Below, piece after piece: positions 37,561 to 46,310 of a DNA stretch of 64,000 nucleotides (position 1 is the stretch's first letter; each line of letters opens with the position of its first letter). The notes under the pieces are model-generated. The model did not search any database. It was given only the letters and a program-made list of their open reading frames with translations, and was not told the DNA's origin. The stretch spans positions 62,001 to 126,000 of the forward strand of contig NZ_CP121682.1 in NCBI RefSeq assembly GCF_029760955.1, given 5' to 3'. The stretch is from Streptomyces cathayae (lineage in GTDB: Bacteria > Actinomycetota > Actinomycetes > Streptomycetales > Streptomycetaceae). Both the position numbers and the translations under genes were made by a program.

Positions 37561-37886
37561 CCATGGTGGTTTCCGCGGACGCTGCCGTGGCCGGCCGGTA
37601 CCGCTTCGGCCCGGCTCCCGGGAGTGCACGGGGGATCGGCCGTGCTCGTCGGACATGTGGGCAGCGGGACCGGAGACCTCGGTGAGTTCGCCGCGCTGTA
37701 CGGCGTACGAGCCGGCGACGGGGTCGAGGTGCGACGCGCCGGCGCGGAGCCGGTCGTCCACCGCGTCGTCTCACGTCCGACGGTGCCGGAGGACGAACTG
37801 CCGTCCTCCGTCTTCCGCCGGGCGATCGTCCCGGTGTGCGTCCTGTCCTCTACGGCGCCGTTCGGCTGTCGGGCGGGAGGCATCCG
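37561..37886 (+). pseudogene. Class E/F sortase-like remnant
   Basis: Rightward frame HGGSAVLVGHVGSGTGDLGE, FAALYGVRAGDGVEVRRAGA, EPVVHRVVSRPTVPEDELPS, as in actinomycete sortases (V-GHVD...L--GD-V-V...). The catalytic His is in GHV. Where the TLxTC motif with the catalytic Cys should follow, the frame gives VPVCVLSSTAPFG, so the Cys is displaced or lost. The N-terminal membrane anchor is missing and the end runs into the convergent ligase gene. The family call is moderate. Confidence 0.45.
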
Positions 37887-38981
37887 TCAAGGCGTACCGC
37901 CGACTTCGACGATCATCTCGACGACGGCGCCGAGACCGCCCTCGACGAAGACCTGGCGCTGTTTGTCCGCGCCTGTGCCCTGTTGCAGCAGACGGTGGAC
38001 GAGTGAGGTCACCTCGCGGGTGTCACCGGCCGCGTCCAGCGCCGGACCCACATGGTCCAGCAGCCCGTACACCACATCGCCCGCGCGCCGACGCCGGCCG
38101 GCCGGGTCGATCAGGTCTCCGCTCAGCCCGTGCCGTGCTGCCTGCCACATCGCCACCTGCAACATCTCCGGAGCGGGATCCGCCGGCGGACGGCCCGAGA
38201 TCGCTTCGTGCAGCGCGGTGTCGGCCAGCGCCCGGGTCAGGCCGGCCAGCATGACCGCGTCGTCCGTGCGCAACTGCACGTCCAGACAACGGATCTCGAC
38301 CGTGGGATAGTTCTCGGACAGCCGGATCTGCCAGTACAGCTGACCGGTGTCGTCGATCACCCCGGTCGACAGCAGTCGACGCACGCGTGCCTCGTAGTCC
38401 GCCACGTCGGCGAAGCGCGGCGGGATGCCGCTGACCGGCCATCGGCCGAAGACGACGGTGCGCCAGCTGGCGAAGCCGGTGTCCCGTCCCTCCCACAGCG
38501 GCGAGTTCGCCGCCATGGCGGTCAGGGACGGCAACCACACCCGGATCCGGTTCAAGATCTCCGTCCCCATCCGTCGGCTGGGGACGCCCACATGCACGTG
38601 CATGCCGCTGACCGTCTGCTCCGCCACCAGTTGCGGAGCCTGCCGCTGCATCGCTTTGTAACGGGTCTGGTCGGTGATCGGCACGGGGGTGTCCTCGCGG
38701 AACGGCGGCGTGCCGCTGGCCATGATCCGGTAGCCGCTCTTCTCCGCCGCACCGGCCACGGCATGCCGCAGCCGCAGCAGGTGGCCACCGGCCTCCTTCA
38801 GCGTGGCGCACACGGGCGTCGCCACCTCGATCTGCGCCTGCGAGATTTCCGGCTGGATCTCTTCCCCGGCGACGAAGGGCTGCAGGCCCGCAGCGGCCCT
38901 GACCCTTTCCGCGTGCGGAGCCAGCCGACCGGTGACCGGGTCGACCAGCAGGTACTCCTCTTCAATGCCGACGGTCGTCAT
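37887..38981 (-). CDS. Carboxylate-amine ligase, YbdK/GCS2 family
   Basis: ATP-dependent ligase of the glutamate-cysteine ligase 2 group, 364 residues. The ATG at 38981 is preceded by GGAAGGATCGGCG. It begins [20 protein letters not shown], with the Mg/ATP-binding Glu cluster. Further motifs are [69 protein letters not shown] and [21 protein letters not shown]. coli YbdK shows weak gamma-glutamylcysteine synthetase activity; the true product in actinomycetes is unknown. Transcribed leftwards, alone. Confidence 0.88.
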   Translation of the reverse strand: MTTVGIEEEYLLVDPVTGRLAPHAERVRAAAGLQPFVAGEEIQPEISQAQIEVATPVCATLKEAGGHLLRLRHAVAGAAEKSGYRIMASGTPPFREDTPVPITDQTRYKAMQRQAPQLVAEQTVSGMHVHVGVPSRRMGTEILNRIRVWLPSLTAMAANSPLWEGRDTGFASWRTVVFGRWPVSGIPPRFADVADYEARVRRLLSTGVIDDTGQLYWQIRLSENYPTVEIRCLDVQLRTDDAVMLAGLTRALADTALHEAISGRPPADPAPEMLQVAMWQAARHGLSGDLIDPAGRRRRAGDVVYGLLDHVGPALDAAGDTREVTSLVHRLLQQGTGADKQRQVFVEGGLGAVVEMIVEVGGTP

Positions 38982-39278
38982 CGCCGATCCTTCCGTTCCC
39001 GCGACCAACCGCTTCGGCAGGGAGCCGCATGCTGCAGCCCTGTCCCCCGCGCCCGACGACCCCCCGATCCACCGAAGGATGCCCGCACCGGGTGCCACGA
39101 AAACCGTGTGCCAAACACGGCTGTGCCGCCCTGCCGCCCGGCGACTCGCCTCCCGGGCGTCGGCCCGTGCGGAACCACCGGCGACGCCGCCCTCACGAGG
39201 CGACAGGCCGCCGCTTCAGGCCCGGGGCATAGTTGAAGCTGAGGGACAAAGACCGGTGGACGTGACAGGAGGGCACGT
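38982..39278. other. Divergent promoter region
   Basis: Divergent start region between the ligase and the PAS-phosphatase gene. No gene seen. Confidence 0.4.
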
Positions 39279-40520
39279 GTGACCACACCACGGATCGATT
39301 ACCGGGGGCTGTTCGCCGTGACGCCCAGCCCCTACCTGGTACTGGATCCCGATCTGGTGGTCGTCGACGTCAACCAGGCGTATCTGCGGATCACGGGCCG
39401 GACCCGCGAGGAGATGATCGGTCGGCACCTCTTCGAGGTCCACCCCGACAATCCGGCGGATCCGGACGCCGACGGAGTGCGCAATCTGAACGCTTCCTTG
39501 CAGCGGGTCCTGCGGACGAAGGAACCGGACACGATGGCGGTGCAGAAGTACGACGTCCCGGTGTCCGGACATCCCGGAGTGTTCCAGGAGAAGTGGTGGT
39601 CGCCCGTCAACACCCCCCTCCTCGGACCTGACGGACAGGTCGAATGGCTCCTCCACCGGGTGGAGGACATGACCGAGTTCATCCTGACCCGTCCCCTCCG
39701 CTCCGAACCGGAGGATCCGGAGAGTGAACACAGGGCACTGGAGTCCGAACTGTACATACGGGCACAGGAACTCCAGCGCCTCAACGAGGAACTCCGCAAC
39801 GCACATGCCCGGGAACGCCACATCGCCCTCACCCTGCAGGAGGCCATGCTGCACTCCCCGGACCTGGCCGCTCACCGGGAGATCGCCGTGCGTTACCTGC
39901 CCGCCGCCCGCTCGCTCAACGTCTGCGGCGACTGGTACGACGTGGTGGATCTGTCCGAAGACACGTACACCGTGGCGGTCGGCGACGTGGTCGGCCACGG
40001 CCTGGAGGCCGCCGCCGTCATGGGGATGCTCCGGAGCGCACTGTCCGCGGCCGTGCGCGCCATCCACGCACCCGGCGCAGCCATGGACGTCCTGAGCCGG
40101 TACGCCGGAACCTTCGAGAGCGCACTGGCGACAACCGCGGTCAAGGCCGTCATCGACACCCGCCGTCAGCACATCACCTACACCAGCGCCGGCCACCCCC
40201 CGCCCGCCCTCTCCCGTACGGACGGCACGGTCGTCCTGCTCGACCAGGCCACCGAGCCACCGTTGGGCGTCCCGGTCGGCCGGCACCCGCGCGCCCAGGC
40301 CACGGTTCCCTACACCCCGGGCGACACCCTCGTGCTCTACACCGACGGGCTCACCGAACGTCGCGGCGAGGACATCGACGCCGGGCTGCAGCGCCTCACC
40401 GACGTCCTCGTCCGCCACGCCCGCCTGAGCCCCGACCGGCTGGCCGACGTCCTGCTCACCCGTCTCGGCGTGGCCGACGGCAGAGACGACGACGTCGCCC
40501 TGATCGTCATCCGCCTGTAG
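39279..40520 (+). CDS. PAS-domain SpoIIE/PP2C-type serine phosphatase
   Basis: Signalling phosphatase of 413 residues. The GTG at 39279 has AGGAGGG before it. Residues 10-130 are a PAS fold (GLFAVTPSPYLVLDPDLVVV, YLRITGRTREEMIGRHLFEV). A coiled coil (ESELYIRAQELQRLNEELRN) links it to a PP2C_SIG domain: LNVCGDWYDVVDL, VAVGDVVGHGLEAA, TYTSAGHPPPAL, LVLYTDGLTERR and GRDDDVALIVIRL carry the metal-binding Asp residues. Such enzymes dephosphorylate STAS-type anti-anti-sigma factors; a STAS gene lies 1 kb away, and a second phosphatase follows it. Confidence 0.9.
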   Translation: MTTPRIDYRGLFAVTPSPYLVLDPDLVVVDVNQAYLRITGRTREEMIGRHLFEVHPDNPADPDADGVRNLNASLQRVLRTKEPDTMAVQKYDVPVSGHPGVFQEKWWSPVNTPLLGPDGQVEWLLHRVEDMTEFILTRPLRSEPEDPESEHRALESELYIRAQELQRLNEELRNAHARERHIALTLQEAMLHSPDLAAHREIAVRYLPAARSLNVCGDWYDVVDLSEDTYTVAVGDVVGHGLEAAAVMGMLRSALSAAVRAIHAPGAAMDVLSRYAGTFESALATTAVKAVIDTRRQHITYTSAGHPPPALSRTDGTVVLLDQATEPPLGVPVGRHPRAQATVPYTPGDTLVLYTDGLTERRGEDIDAGLQRLTDVLVRHARLSPDRLADVLLTRLGVADGRDDDVALIVIRL

Positions 40521-40684
40521 ACGGGCCTCCGGCCGGAGCCTGCCGCCCGGTGCCGGTGTCGATCTCGCGGCCGATCCGATCGCACCCCCTCGCCCCATTC
40601 GCCTCGTTTCACCCCATTGACCTCATTGCTCTACGTTGGATGTGAGGCAGCTCGTCGAGTCCCGCACTGATCGAGGTGACGGTC

Positions 40685-41167
40685 ATGTCAGTCAGCACAC
40701 CGCACAGCAACACCGCTGCCACACCGGGCGAGCAGGAGAAGGCGACACGGCAAGGCCGCAGGGGCGCCGGCATCCCCGCGGAGAACCGCGGCAGCACCAC
40801 CATCGCGGACACCGTCGTGGCGAAGATCGCGAGCATGGCCGCCCGGGAGGTTCCCGAGGTCTACAACCTCGGCGCGGGTGTGGCCCGGGCGTTCGGCGCG
40901 ATGCGTGAACGCGTGCCCGGCGGGAGCAGCAGCATCACCCAGGGAGTGAAGGTGGAGGTCGGTGAGCGGCAGACCGCCGTGGACCTGGACCTCGTCGTCC
41001 ATTACGGCGCGGCCATCGCGGACACCGCCGCAGACGTGCGCACCAACGTCATCACCGCGATCGAGCGCATGACCGGTCTGGAGGTCGTGGAAGTCAACAT
41101 CGCCGTCGACGACGTACGGCTGCCGGACGAGGAGGAACCCGAGCAGAGCGGCAGGCGCGTTGCGTGA
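40685..41167 (+). CDS. Asp23/Gls24-family envelope stress protein
   Basis: 160-residue protein of the alkaline-shock (DUF322) family. The ATG at 40685 lies just after GAGGTGACGGTC. The conserved region is GSTTIADTVVAKIASMAARE, VPEVYNLGAGVARAFGAMRE, QGVKVEVGERQTAVDLDLVV and HYGAAIADTAADVRTNVITA then GLEVVEVNIAVDDV. In Gram-positive bacteria these proteins associate with the membrane and are induced by cell-wall or alkaline stress. The neighbouring STAS/phosphatase genes suggest sigma-B-like stress control. No signal peptide. Confidence 0.88.
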   Translation: MSVSTPHSNTAATPGEQEKATRQGRRGAGIPAENRGSTTIADTVVAKIASMAAREVPEVYNLGAGVARAFGAMRERVPGGSSSITQGVKVEVGERQTAVDLDLVVHYGAAIADTAADVRTNVITAIERMTGLEVVEVNIAVDDVRLPDEEEPEQSGRRVA

Positions 41168-41241
41168 CGCGGTCCGCGGAAGGGGGACGCAGACGCCGCG
41201 GCTCCGCTCGTTCACGCGCTGGGGCCCGCGCCGGGGCCAGG

Positions 41242-41523
41242 TCAGACCGAGCACGCGGTCACGACTGCGGCCACCACCGTGACCACCGCCGCCACCGGCA
41301 CCATCAGCACGCGAATCCGGTCGAGCCAGGACGCCCTCCGGCACCGTCGGCACGAGGAATCGATTCTGCTCGGCACCGGGGTCCGTGTGTCGTGCGCGGC
41401 ACGGTCGGGGACCGCCAGGAGGAGCTGCCTGCACCACGGACAGTCGGCGTCAGGGCTGTCCGGCCAGGGGGCGGCCAGAGGTGGCGGGAAGGGTTCCGGG
41501 CCTCTGTGCCGGTCGCCTCTCAT
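41242..41523 (-). CDS. Small zinc-ribbon-like membrane protein, 93 aa
   Basis: The ATG at 41523 is one base after the stop of the STAS gene, so the two are coupled. Residues 25-60 contain CPWC and CRRC, a possible four-Cys metal site. The C-terminal ~25 residues (IRVLMVPVAAVVTVVAAVVT) form one membrane span, ending ACSV. I do not recognise the family. It may be a membrane partner in the stress circuit; that rests on its place only. Confidence 0.5.
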   Translation of the reverse strand: MRGDRHRGPEPFPPPLAAPWPDSPDADCPWCRQLLLAVPDRAAHDTRTPVPSRIDSSCRRCRRASWLDRIRVLMVPVAAVVTVVAAVVTACSV

Positions 41524-41524
41524 A

Positions 41525-41866
41525 TCACTCCGTCATCGCGCATTCCGCTGAGCCGTGGATCGGGAAGACCTGGTGCGGGCCGGTGACACGGAAGTTCCGG
41601 AGCACTTCCGGATCCGTGCTCACCCGCCGCGGGTCGCCGGTCCGCGACCGGGTCCGCCTCCGGATTCCGGCGAGTGCCCCCAGGCCCGTCGAGTCCTTGA
41701 ACGTCACCCCGGTCAGGTCGCCGGCGCGGCGTCGGTGGCCTGCCCCAGGACGGTGGACCACGTGGTCCCTGATGCGCGGCACCGTGCGGACGTCGATCCC
41801 GCCGTGGATCTCCACGGCGGTCCAGTCGTCCTCTTCGCGGTGGCCGGTGCGGAATTCGGGCTGCAT
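41525..41866 (-). CDS. STAS-domain anti-anti-sigma factor
   Basis: About 113 residues from the ATG at 41866 (MQPEFRTGHREEDDWTAVEI). The STAS signature is DLTGVTFKDSTGLGALAGIR, with the Ser of DST as the expected phosphorylation site, and the end DPEVLRNFRVTGPHQVFPIH is typical of BldG/RsbV-like proteins. Between IRDHVVH and DLTGVTF, the reading HRPGAGHRRRAG does not look like the usual L-x-LGQAT stretch, which is present in another frame; two small indels may have scrambled it. It may therefore be weakened. It would release a sigma factor from an anti-sigma kinase and be reactivated by the SpoIIE phosphatases beside it. Confidence 0.7.
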   Translation of the reverse strand: MQPEFRTGHREEDDWTAVEIHGGIDVRTVPRIRDHVVHRPGAGHRRRAGDLTGVTFKDSTGLGALAGIRRRTRSRTGDPRRVSTDPEVLRNFRVTGPHQVFPIHGSAECAMTE

Positions 41867-42096
41867 GGCTCGCCTAACGGTCATGCCCTGGGGAGAGGTT
41901 TCGGGTGGTGTCCACCGCACGCGCGTTCTGCCGGGGAGTCGGCGCGAGGCTGCGACGGCGCGCCCCACCCGTCGTCCGGCACCTCTCGCAGCGCACGGTT
42001 CCGGCCGATGGGGTACCCAGATGTGGGGCGGCCCGGGGGAACGGTGGTCGCCGTGGACGCACCTCGGACATCCGTCCGAACGATGAGGGAGAGGCC
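41867..42096. other. Divergent promoter region
   Basis: Lies between the STAS gene (leftward) and the second phosphatase (rightward). The ribosome-binding site for the latter, GAGGGAGAGG, is at 42085-42094. No other feature seen. Confidence 0.4.
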
Positions 42097-43968
42097 ATGA
42101 GCGCGCCCGATGAGGCTCTGCAGCCGGGCTTCCCCCACGCGGTCCTGCACGCCCTGGGCACCGGCGTCTTCACCGTCGACACCTCGGGGCGCATCACGTT
42201 CGTCAACCCGTGGACCGAGCGGCTGCTGGGCCGGCCTGCGGCCCGGATGATCGGCCGGGACGCGCACGATCTGCTGCACCGCCGTCCCGACGGTGGCCCG
42301 GTGCCGCGTGACCAGTGCTCGATCATGGCCCTTCTGCGAAGTGGCCGACCCGCCGAGGAGGGCAGCGACGAGTACTTCCTGCGGGACGACGGCACGACCG
42401 TGCCGATCATCTGGGCGACCACTCCCCTGCTGCTGGCGGGCCGCCGAGCCGGACTGGTGGTCGTCTTCAACGACTTCAGTCTGCATCGCGACGCGGAGGA
42501 GCAGGCGGCGGCGCACACCGCGGCTCTGGAGGCCCTGACCACCCGGCTGAACCTGGTGGCGGACGTCTCGTCGGTGTTGATGTCCGCCACGGCGACTCCC
42601 CAACGGATCGCCCAGTTGCTGCGGTTGCTGGTTCCCGCGTTCGGTGACTGGGCCGCGGTGGATCTGCGCTCCGAGCGGGACAGAGCCGCCGGGACGCTGG
42701 AGCGGGTCGCCGTGCGCAGTCACACCCATCCTCGGCGGGCGCGGCGGCTGGAGGGCCCTCTGCCGCCACCGCCGTCCGGGTCCCGTCCGGCAAGGGCACG
42801 CACCACGGGCGGTGACGACACCGTGCTGCTGAGTGCCGCCGAGGTGCTCGGCGACCCGGGCGCCCCGCTCGCCGCCACCCACCGACCGCTGTTCGACCGG
42901 CTCGGGGGACGCTCGGCCCTCGTGGTGCCGCTCCGTGCCCGGCGGCGCCACTACGGCATGCTGACCGTGGCCCGCGCCGGGGACTCCCCCGATCTCACGG
43001 ACAGCGAGATCCTGCTGCTCAACGACATCGGCCGGCGCCTGGCCCTGGTGCTGGACAACGCCCGCCTCTACCACGAGCAGCGGAACGTCGCCGAGACCAT
43101 GCAGCGCCAGCTGCTCACCCCCCTGCCCCAGGTCGACCACCTGCGCATGGCCGCCCGCTATCTGCCGGCGCAGCGCGCCATGGAGATCGGCGGCGACTGG
43201 TACGACGCGTTCCTGCTCTCCGACGGCGTCGTGGCGCTGGTGATCGGGGACGTGGTCGGCCACGACCTCGAGGCGGCCTCCCACATGGCCGAGGTCCGCA
43301 ACATGCTGCGCGCCCTGGCCTGGAACCACCGGGAGCCGCCCAGCGTGATCCTGCAGGACCTGGACGAGGCGGTGACGAACACCAGCGACGCCCCCATGGC
43401 CACGCTCGTCTTCGCCCGGGTCGAAGGCCCGGAGGGAGGCCCCTGGCAGCTGCACTGGGCCAATGCGGGGCACCCCCCTCCGCTGCTGGTCACCGACGAG
43501 GGGGACACGCACTTCCTGACCAGCCACGGACCGCTGATCGGCATGAGCGCCGCCCTGCATCTGGGGCTGGAGTGGCCGGACACGTATGTGGAGCTTCCCC
43601 CCGGTTCCACGCTGCTGCTCTACACCGACGGCCTCGTGGAGAGCAGGGGCCGCCCGATCGATCTCGGCATGGCCAAGCTCCGCCACCACGCCTCCATGCT
43701 GACCGGGCGCACGGTGGACGGCTTCTGCGACGAGCTGCTGGCCCGCATCGACCCGAGCGGCGACGACGTCGCCCTGCTCGCCCTGCGGCTGCCCCCCGCC
43801 GGTGCGGGCGCGCCCGGCGACAGCCGACCGCCACCGCCGCCGCAGTCCCCGTACAGCCCCGCCGCCCCGAACCGGGCCGCCCCCGGCTCCGTCCAGCTGG
43901 ACGCCCCGGTGGAGGACCCCACGCGCGGTGCCCGGGAGGAGTCCCCGGGCGGCTTGCCCACGGAATGA
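42097..43968 (+). CDS. PAS-GAF SpoIIE/PP2C-type serine phosphatase
   Basis: 623-residue signalling phosphatase. The ATG at 42097 gives MSAPDEALQPGFPHAVLHAL. Residues 15-130 are a PAS domain (GVFTVDTSGRITFVNPWTER) with EEGSDEYFLRDDGTTVPIIW. Residues 150-330 form a GAF domain (PQRIAQLLRLLVPAFGDWAA to LDNARLYHEQR). The PP2C_SIG domain begins near residue 340: MEIGGDWYDAFLLSDG, VIGDVVGHDLEAASHM, HWANAGHPPPLLV, LLYTDGLVESRG and SGDDVALLALRL. The last ~50 residues are a Pro-rich tail. No kinase domain is fused. It is probably a second input to the same STAS switch as the 39.3 kb enzyme. Confidence 0.9.
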   Translation: MSAPDEALQPGFPHAVLHALGTGVFTVDTSGRITFVNPWTERLLGRPAARMIGRDAHDLLHRRPDGGPVPRDQCSIMALLRSGRPAEEGSDEYFLRDDGTTVPIIWATTPLLLAGRRAGLVVVFNDFSLHRDAEEQAAAHTAALEALTTRLNLVADVSSVLMSATATPQRIAQLLRLLVPAFGDWAAVDLRSERDRAAGTLERVAVRSHTHPRRARRLEGPLPPPPSGSRPARARTTGGDDTVLLSAAEVLGDPGAPLAATHRPLFDRLGGRSALVVPLRARRRHYGMLTVARAGDSPDLTDSEILLLNDIGRRLALVLDNARLYHEQRNVAETMQRQLLTPLPQVDHLRMAARYLPAQRAMEIGGDWYDAFLLSDGVVALVIGDVVGHDLEAASHMAEVRNMLRALAWNHREPPSVILQDLDEAVTNTSDAPMATLVFARVEGPEGGPWQLHWANAGHPPPLLVTDEGDTHFLTSHGPLIGMSAALHLGLEWPDTYVELPPGSTLLLYTDGLVESRGRPIDLGMAKLRHHASMLTGRTVDGFCDELLARIDPSGDDVALLALRLPPAGAGAPGDSRPPPPPQSPYSPAAPNRAAPGSVQLDAPVEDPTRGAREESPGGLPTE

Positions 43969-44016
43969 GGGCGTCGACGTCTGCGGCGGGGAGAGGATCG
44001 AAGAAAGGGAACCGAA

Positions 44017-44226
44017 ATGGCCGAGCAGTTCGACGTCGGAGACCCTGTGCGGTGGAACTCGGAAGCCGGGCACGTGGAAGGCGTCATCGTCAAGAAACAC
44101 ACGCATGACGTGGAGTACAAGGGGCATACGCGCCACTGCTCGAAGGACGATCCGCAATACGAGATCAAGAGCGACAGAACCGGTCACATCGCCCTACACA
44201 AGGGGGGAGCGTTGACGAAGCGGTAG
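44017..44226 (+). CDS. DUF2945 (HVA1/TUDOR-like) small protein
   Basis: 69 residues from the ATG at 44017. The sequence FDVGDPVRWNSEAGHVEGVI, HTHDVEYKGHTRHCSKDDPQ and YEIKSDRTGHIALHKGGAL matches the DUF2945/hypervirulence-associated TUDOR-like domain. It is small, soluble and of unknown role; in bacteria it is often near DNA-repair genes. Here it precedes DUF488 and an alkyltransferase-like gene, which fits that pattern. Confidence 0.85.
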   Translation: MAEQFDVGDPVRWNSEAGHVEGVIVKKHTHDVEYKGHTRHCSKDDPQYEIKSDRTGHIALHKGGALTKR

Positions 44227-44305
44227 GAAACGGATTCGCGCCTTCGAGGCGCGCTCCGGTCGGCGGAACGATCGGAGAACGGTGCGATCCGGGTGGGATT
44301 TCGAG

Positions 44306-44833
44306 ATGAGGAACCGCATCCATACGGTCGGGCACTCGACACGCGACTTCGACGACGTGCTGAAGATGCTGCGTGACAACGGCGTCACCTGCTTGGTCGA
44401 TGTCCGCTCGTACCCGTCCTCGAGGAAGTACCCGCAGTGGAATCAGGCGGCGATCGTCGACGCTCTGCCGTCCGATGTCGCCTACCGCTGGATCGCCGGG
44501 CTCGGCGGCCGACGGTACACGCCCAAGGGCGTACCGAGCGAGAACGGTGCATGGCGAGTGAAAGCATTCCGTGATTACGCCGACCATATGGCCAGTGATG
44601 AATTCGCAGAAGGCCTGAACGAACTCCTCGAACTGGCTGAGCAGGAACGGCCGGCCATCATGTGCAGCGAGGCGGTGCCCTGGCGGTGCCACCGCAGGCT
44701 GGTCTCCGACGCGCTGATCGTCGCCGGCGCGGAGGTGGTGCACATCCTGTCGGGCACGACGTCGAGGCCGGCCGTCCTGAACGAGCACGCGCGGGTCCGC
44801 GACGGGCACCTGACCTACCCACCGATTGATTGA
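44306..44833 (+). CDS. DUF488 family protein
   Basis: 175 residues. The ATG at 44306 (MRNRIHTVGHSTRDFDDVLK) matches the usual DUF488 start; a GTG eight codons earlier is also possible. Conserved blocks are CLVDVRSYPSSRKYPQWNQA, YRWIAGLGGRRYTPKGVPSE and PAIMCSEAVPWRCHRRLVSD with the C-x5-WRCHR motif. The function is unknown; the Cys, Arg and His cluster suggests a nucleic-acid-related or hydrolytic site. The end overlaps or abuts the next gene. Confidence 0.85.
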   Translation: MRNRIHTVGHSTRDFDDVLKMLRDNGVTCLVDVRSYPSSRKYPQWNQAAIVDALPSDVAYRWIAGLGGRRYTPKGVPSENGAWRVKAFRDYADHMASDEFAEGLNELLELAEQERPAIMCSEAVPWRCHRRLVSDALIVAGAEVVHILSGTTSRPAVLNEHARVRDGHLTYPPID

Positions 44834-44840
44834 GACCGCC

Positions 44841-45125
44841 GTGAGCCTGGTCGACGACGTCCGGGAGGCGGTCCTCGCCATCCCGGCCGGCTCCGTCGCC
44901 TCCTACGGGGACATCGGCAGGAGGATCGGTGCCGGCCCACGGCAGGTGGGGCGCGCCATGAGCCTGCTCGACGAGAGTGTGCCGTGGTGGCGCGTCGTCC
45001 ACGCGGACGGGACACCCGCCTCCTGCCATGACGGAGCGGCACCGGAACTGCTCAGCGACGAGGCCACTCCGATGCGTGGCCGGCGCGTGGACATGCCGCG
45101 GGCACGGTACCGCTGGACCGCGTGA
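44841..45125 (+). CDS. Alkyltransferase-like (ATL) DNA-repair protein
   Basis: 94 residues with the DNA-binding fold of O6-alkylguanine transferases: AIPAGSVASYGDIGRRIGAG, QVGRAMSLL and DESVPWWRVVHADGTPAS. In the active enzymes the motif is PCHRV; here it is PWWRV (Trp49, Trp50), so the acceptor Cys is absent. Such ATL proteins recognise alkylated guanine and hand it to nucleotide excision repair. The GTG at 44841 is my start; a TTG at 44826 overlapping the DUF488 stop is an alternative. Coupling to DUF488 suggests a joint role. Confidence 0.85.
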   Translation: MSLVDDVREAVLAIPAGSVASYGDIGRRIGAGPRQVGRAMSLLDESVPWWRVVHADGTPASCHDGAAPELLSDEATPMRGRRVDMPRARYRWTA

Positions 45126-45332
45126 CGCCTTCCCGCGTGTGCCCGCCGGCTCCGGGCCGCCGTTCCACGGTGCGTCCCGCCCGGCCGCTGTCCGTTGTCG
45201 GCGCGCCCGCGGTGGAGCGGGCGCCGTGAGCGCGGCGAGCAGGCGTTCGGCGGCGGCACCGAGGACAGCGCGGACGGTCCGCACCAGCAGCAGCGCCCAC
45301 CGGAAGCCGCGGCCCGGGGGCGGCGAGGCAGG
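45126..45332. other. Intergenic region, convergent genes
   Basis: Convergent ends of the ATL gene and the leftward reductase gene. No gene is evident. Confidence 0.4.
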
Positions 45333-46310
45333 TCAGGGAGGCTCGAGGATCAGCCGGCCGCGCACCTCGCCGGCCTCCAGCCTGCGGTGGGCCTCCGCCG
45401 TCATCGACAGCGGCAGGCGGTCGGCGATGCGTGGGCGCCATCGCGTTCTGCGCAAGAGGCCCACGACCCCCTCTGCCGCCTCCGCGAGATCACTCGCCGT
45501 GGCATTGCTGACGGCGAAGCCCACGATGCTCGCGTCCTTGGGGTACAACCGGCCCAGGGGCAGCGTGTCGGGCCCGCCGCCGAGTCCGGCCATCGCGACC
45601 AGGCGCCCGCCCCGGGCCAGCAGGTCCACGGCGTCGGCGAGCACTCCGTGTCCGGACGTGTCCAGGTACACGTCGTAGCCCTCGGGCGCCGCCCGGCGCA
45701 GGTGCTCGCCGAGGCCGGGCGCCCGGTAGTCGAGGACCTCGGTGGCGCCCAGAGCGTGCACCGCCGCGGCATCCTCGGCTCGCGCCGTGCAGACCACACG
45801 CGTTCCGGCCGCGGCGGCCAGGGCCACGGCGGCGCCGCCCACGTTGCCGGCTCCGCCGCCGATGTACACGCTCTCCCCCGGCCGCAGCCGCCCGTGCCGG
45901 AAGAGTGCCAGCCAGGCCGACGCCGCGGGGTGGGCGGCGGCAACGAGGTGTTCCGTGGTGATGTCGGAGGGGGCCGGGTAGAGCCGTTCGGCGGCGACCG
46001 TCGCGTACTGCGCGGCGGCTCCCTGCCGGCCGGCGTGGCCCAGGCTGTTGCACCACACCCGTTGCCCCGGGGTGAAGCCCACCGCGCCGGTCCCGGCCGA
46101 GGCGACCTCGCCCACCAGGTCGCGGCCGAGGACGAACGGGAACGGGAGCGGCGTGGCGTAGGCACCGGACCGCACGAAGGTGTCGACCGGGTTGGCGGAC
46201 ACGGCCCGGACGCGGACGAGCACGTCGGTGGGACCCAGCGGCGGGACGGGGAGGTCGCCGTAGTGGATGGCGTCGGCCGGGCCGACGGAGTCGATATACG
46301 CAGCCTGCAT
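45333..46310 (-). CDS. Zinc-free MDR-family NADPH:quinone reductase
   Basis: Medium-chain reductase of 325 residues from the ATG at 46310 (an upstream GTG at 46340 is possible). GroES-like domain: RVRAVSANPVDTFVRSGAYA, PFVLGRDLVGEVASAGTGAV. Rossmann domain: YIGGGAGNVGGAAVALAAAA then VVCTARAEDAAAVHALGATE and VYLDTSGHGVLADAVDLLAR. It lacks the structural-zinc cysteines, which places it with quinone oxidoreductases (QOR). The end GEVRGRLILEP is typical. Monocistronic; substrate unknown. Confidence 0.88.
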   Translation of the reverse strand: MQAAYIDSVGPADAIHYGDLPVPPLGPTDVLVRVRAVSANPVDTFVRSGAYATPLPFPFVLGRDLVGEVASAGTGAVGFTPGQRVWCNSLGHAGRQGAAAQYATVAAERLYPAPSDITTEHLVAAAHPAASAWLALFRHGRLRPGESVYIGGGAGNVGGAAVALAAAAGTRVVCTARAEDAAAVHALGATEVLDYRAPGLGEHLRRAAPEGYDVYLDTSGHGVLADAVDLLARGGRLVAMAGLGGGPDTLPLGRLYPKDASIVGFAVSNATASDLAEAAEGVVGLLRRTRWRPRIADRLPLSMTAEAHRRLEAGEVRGRLILEPP

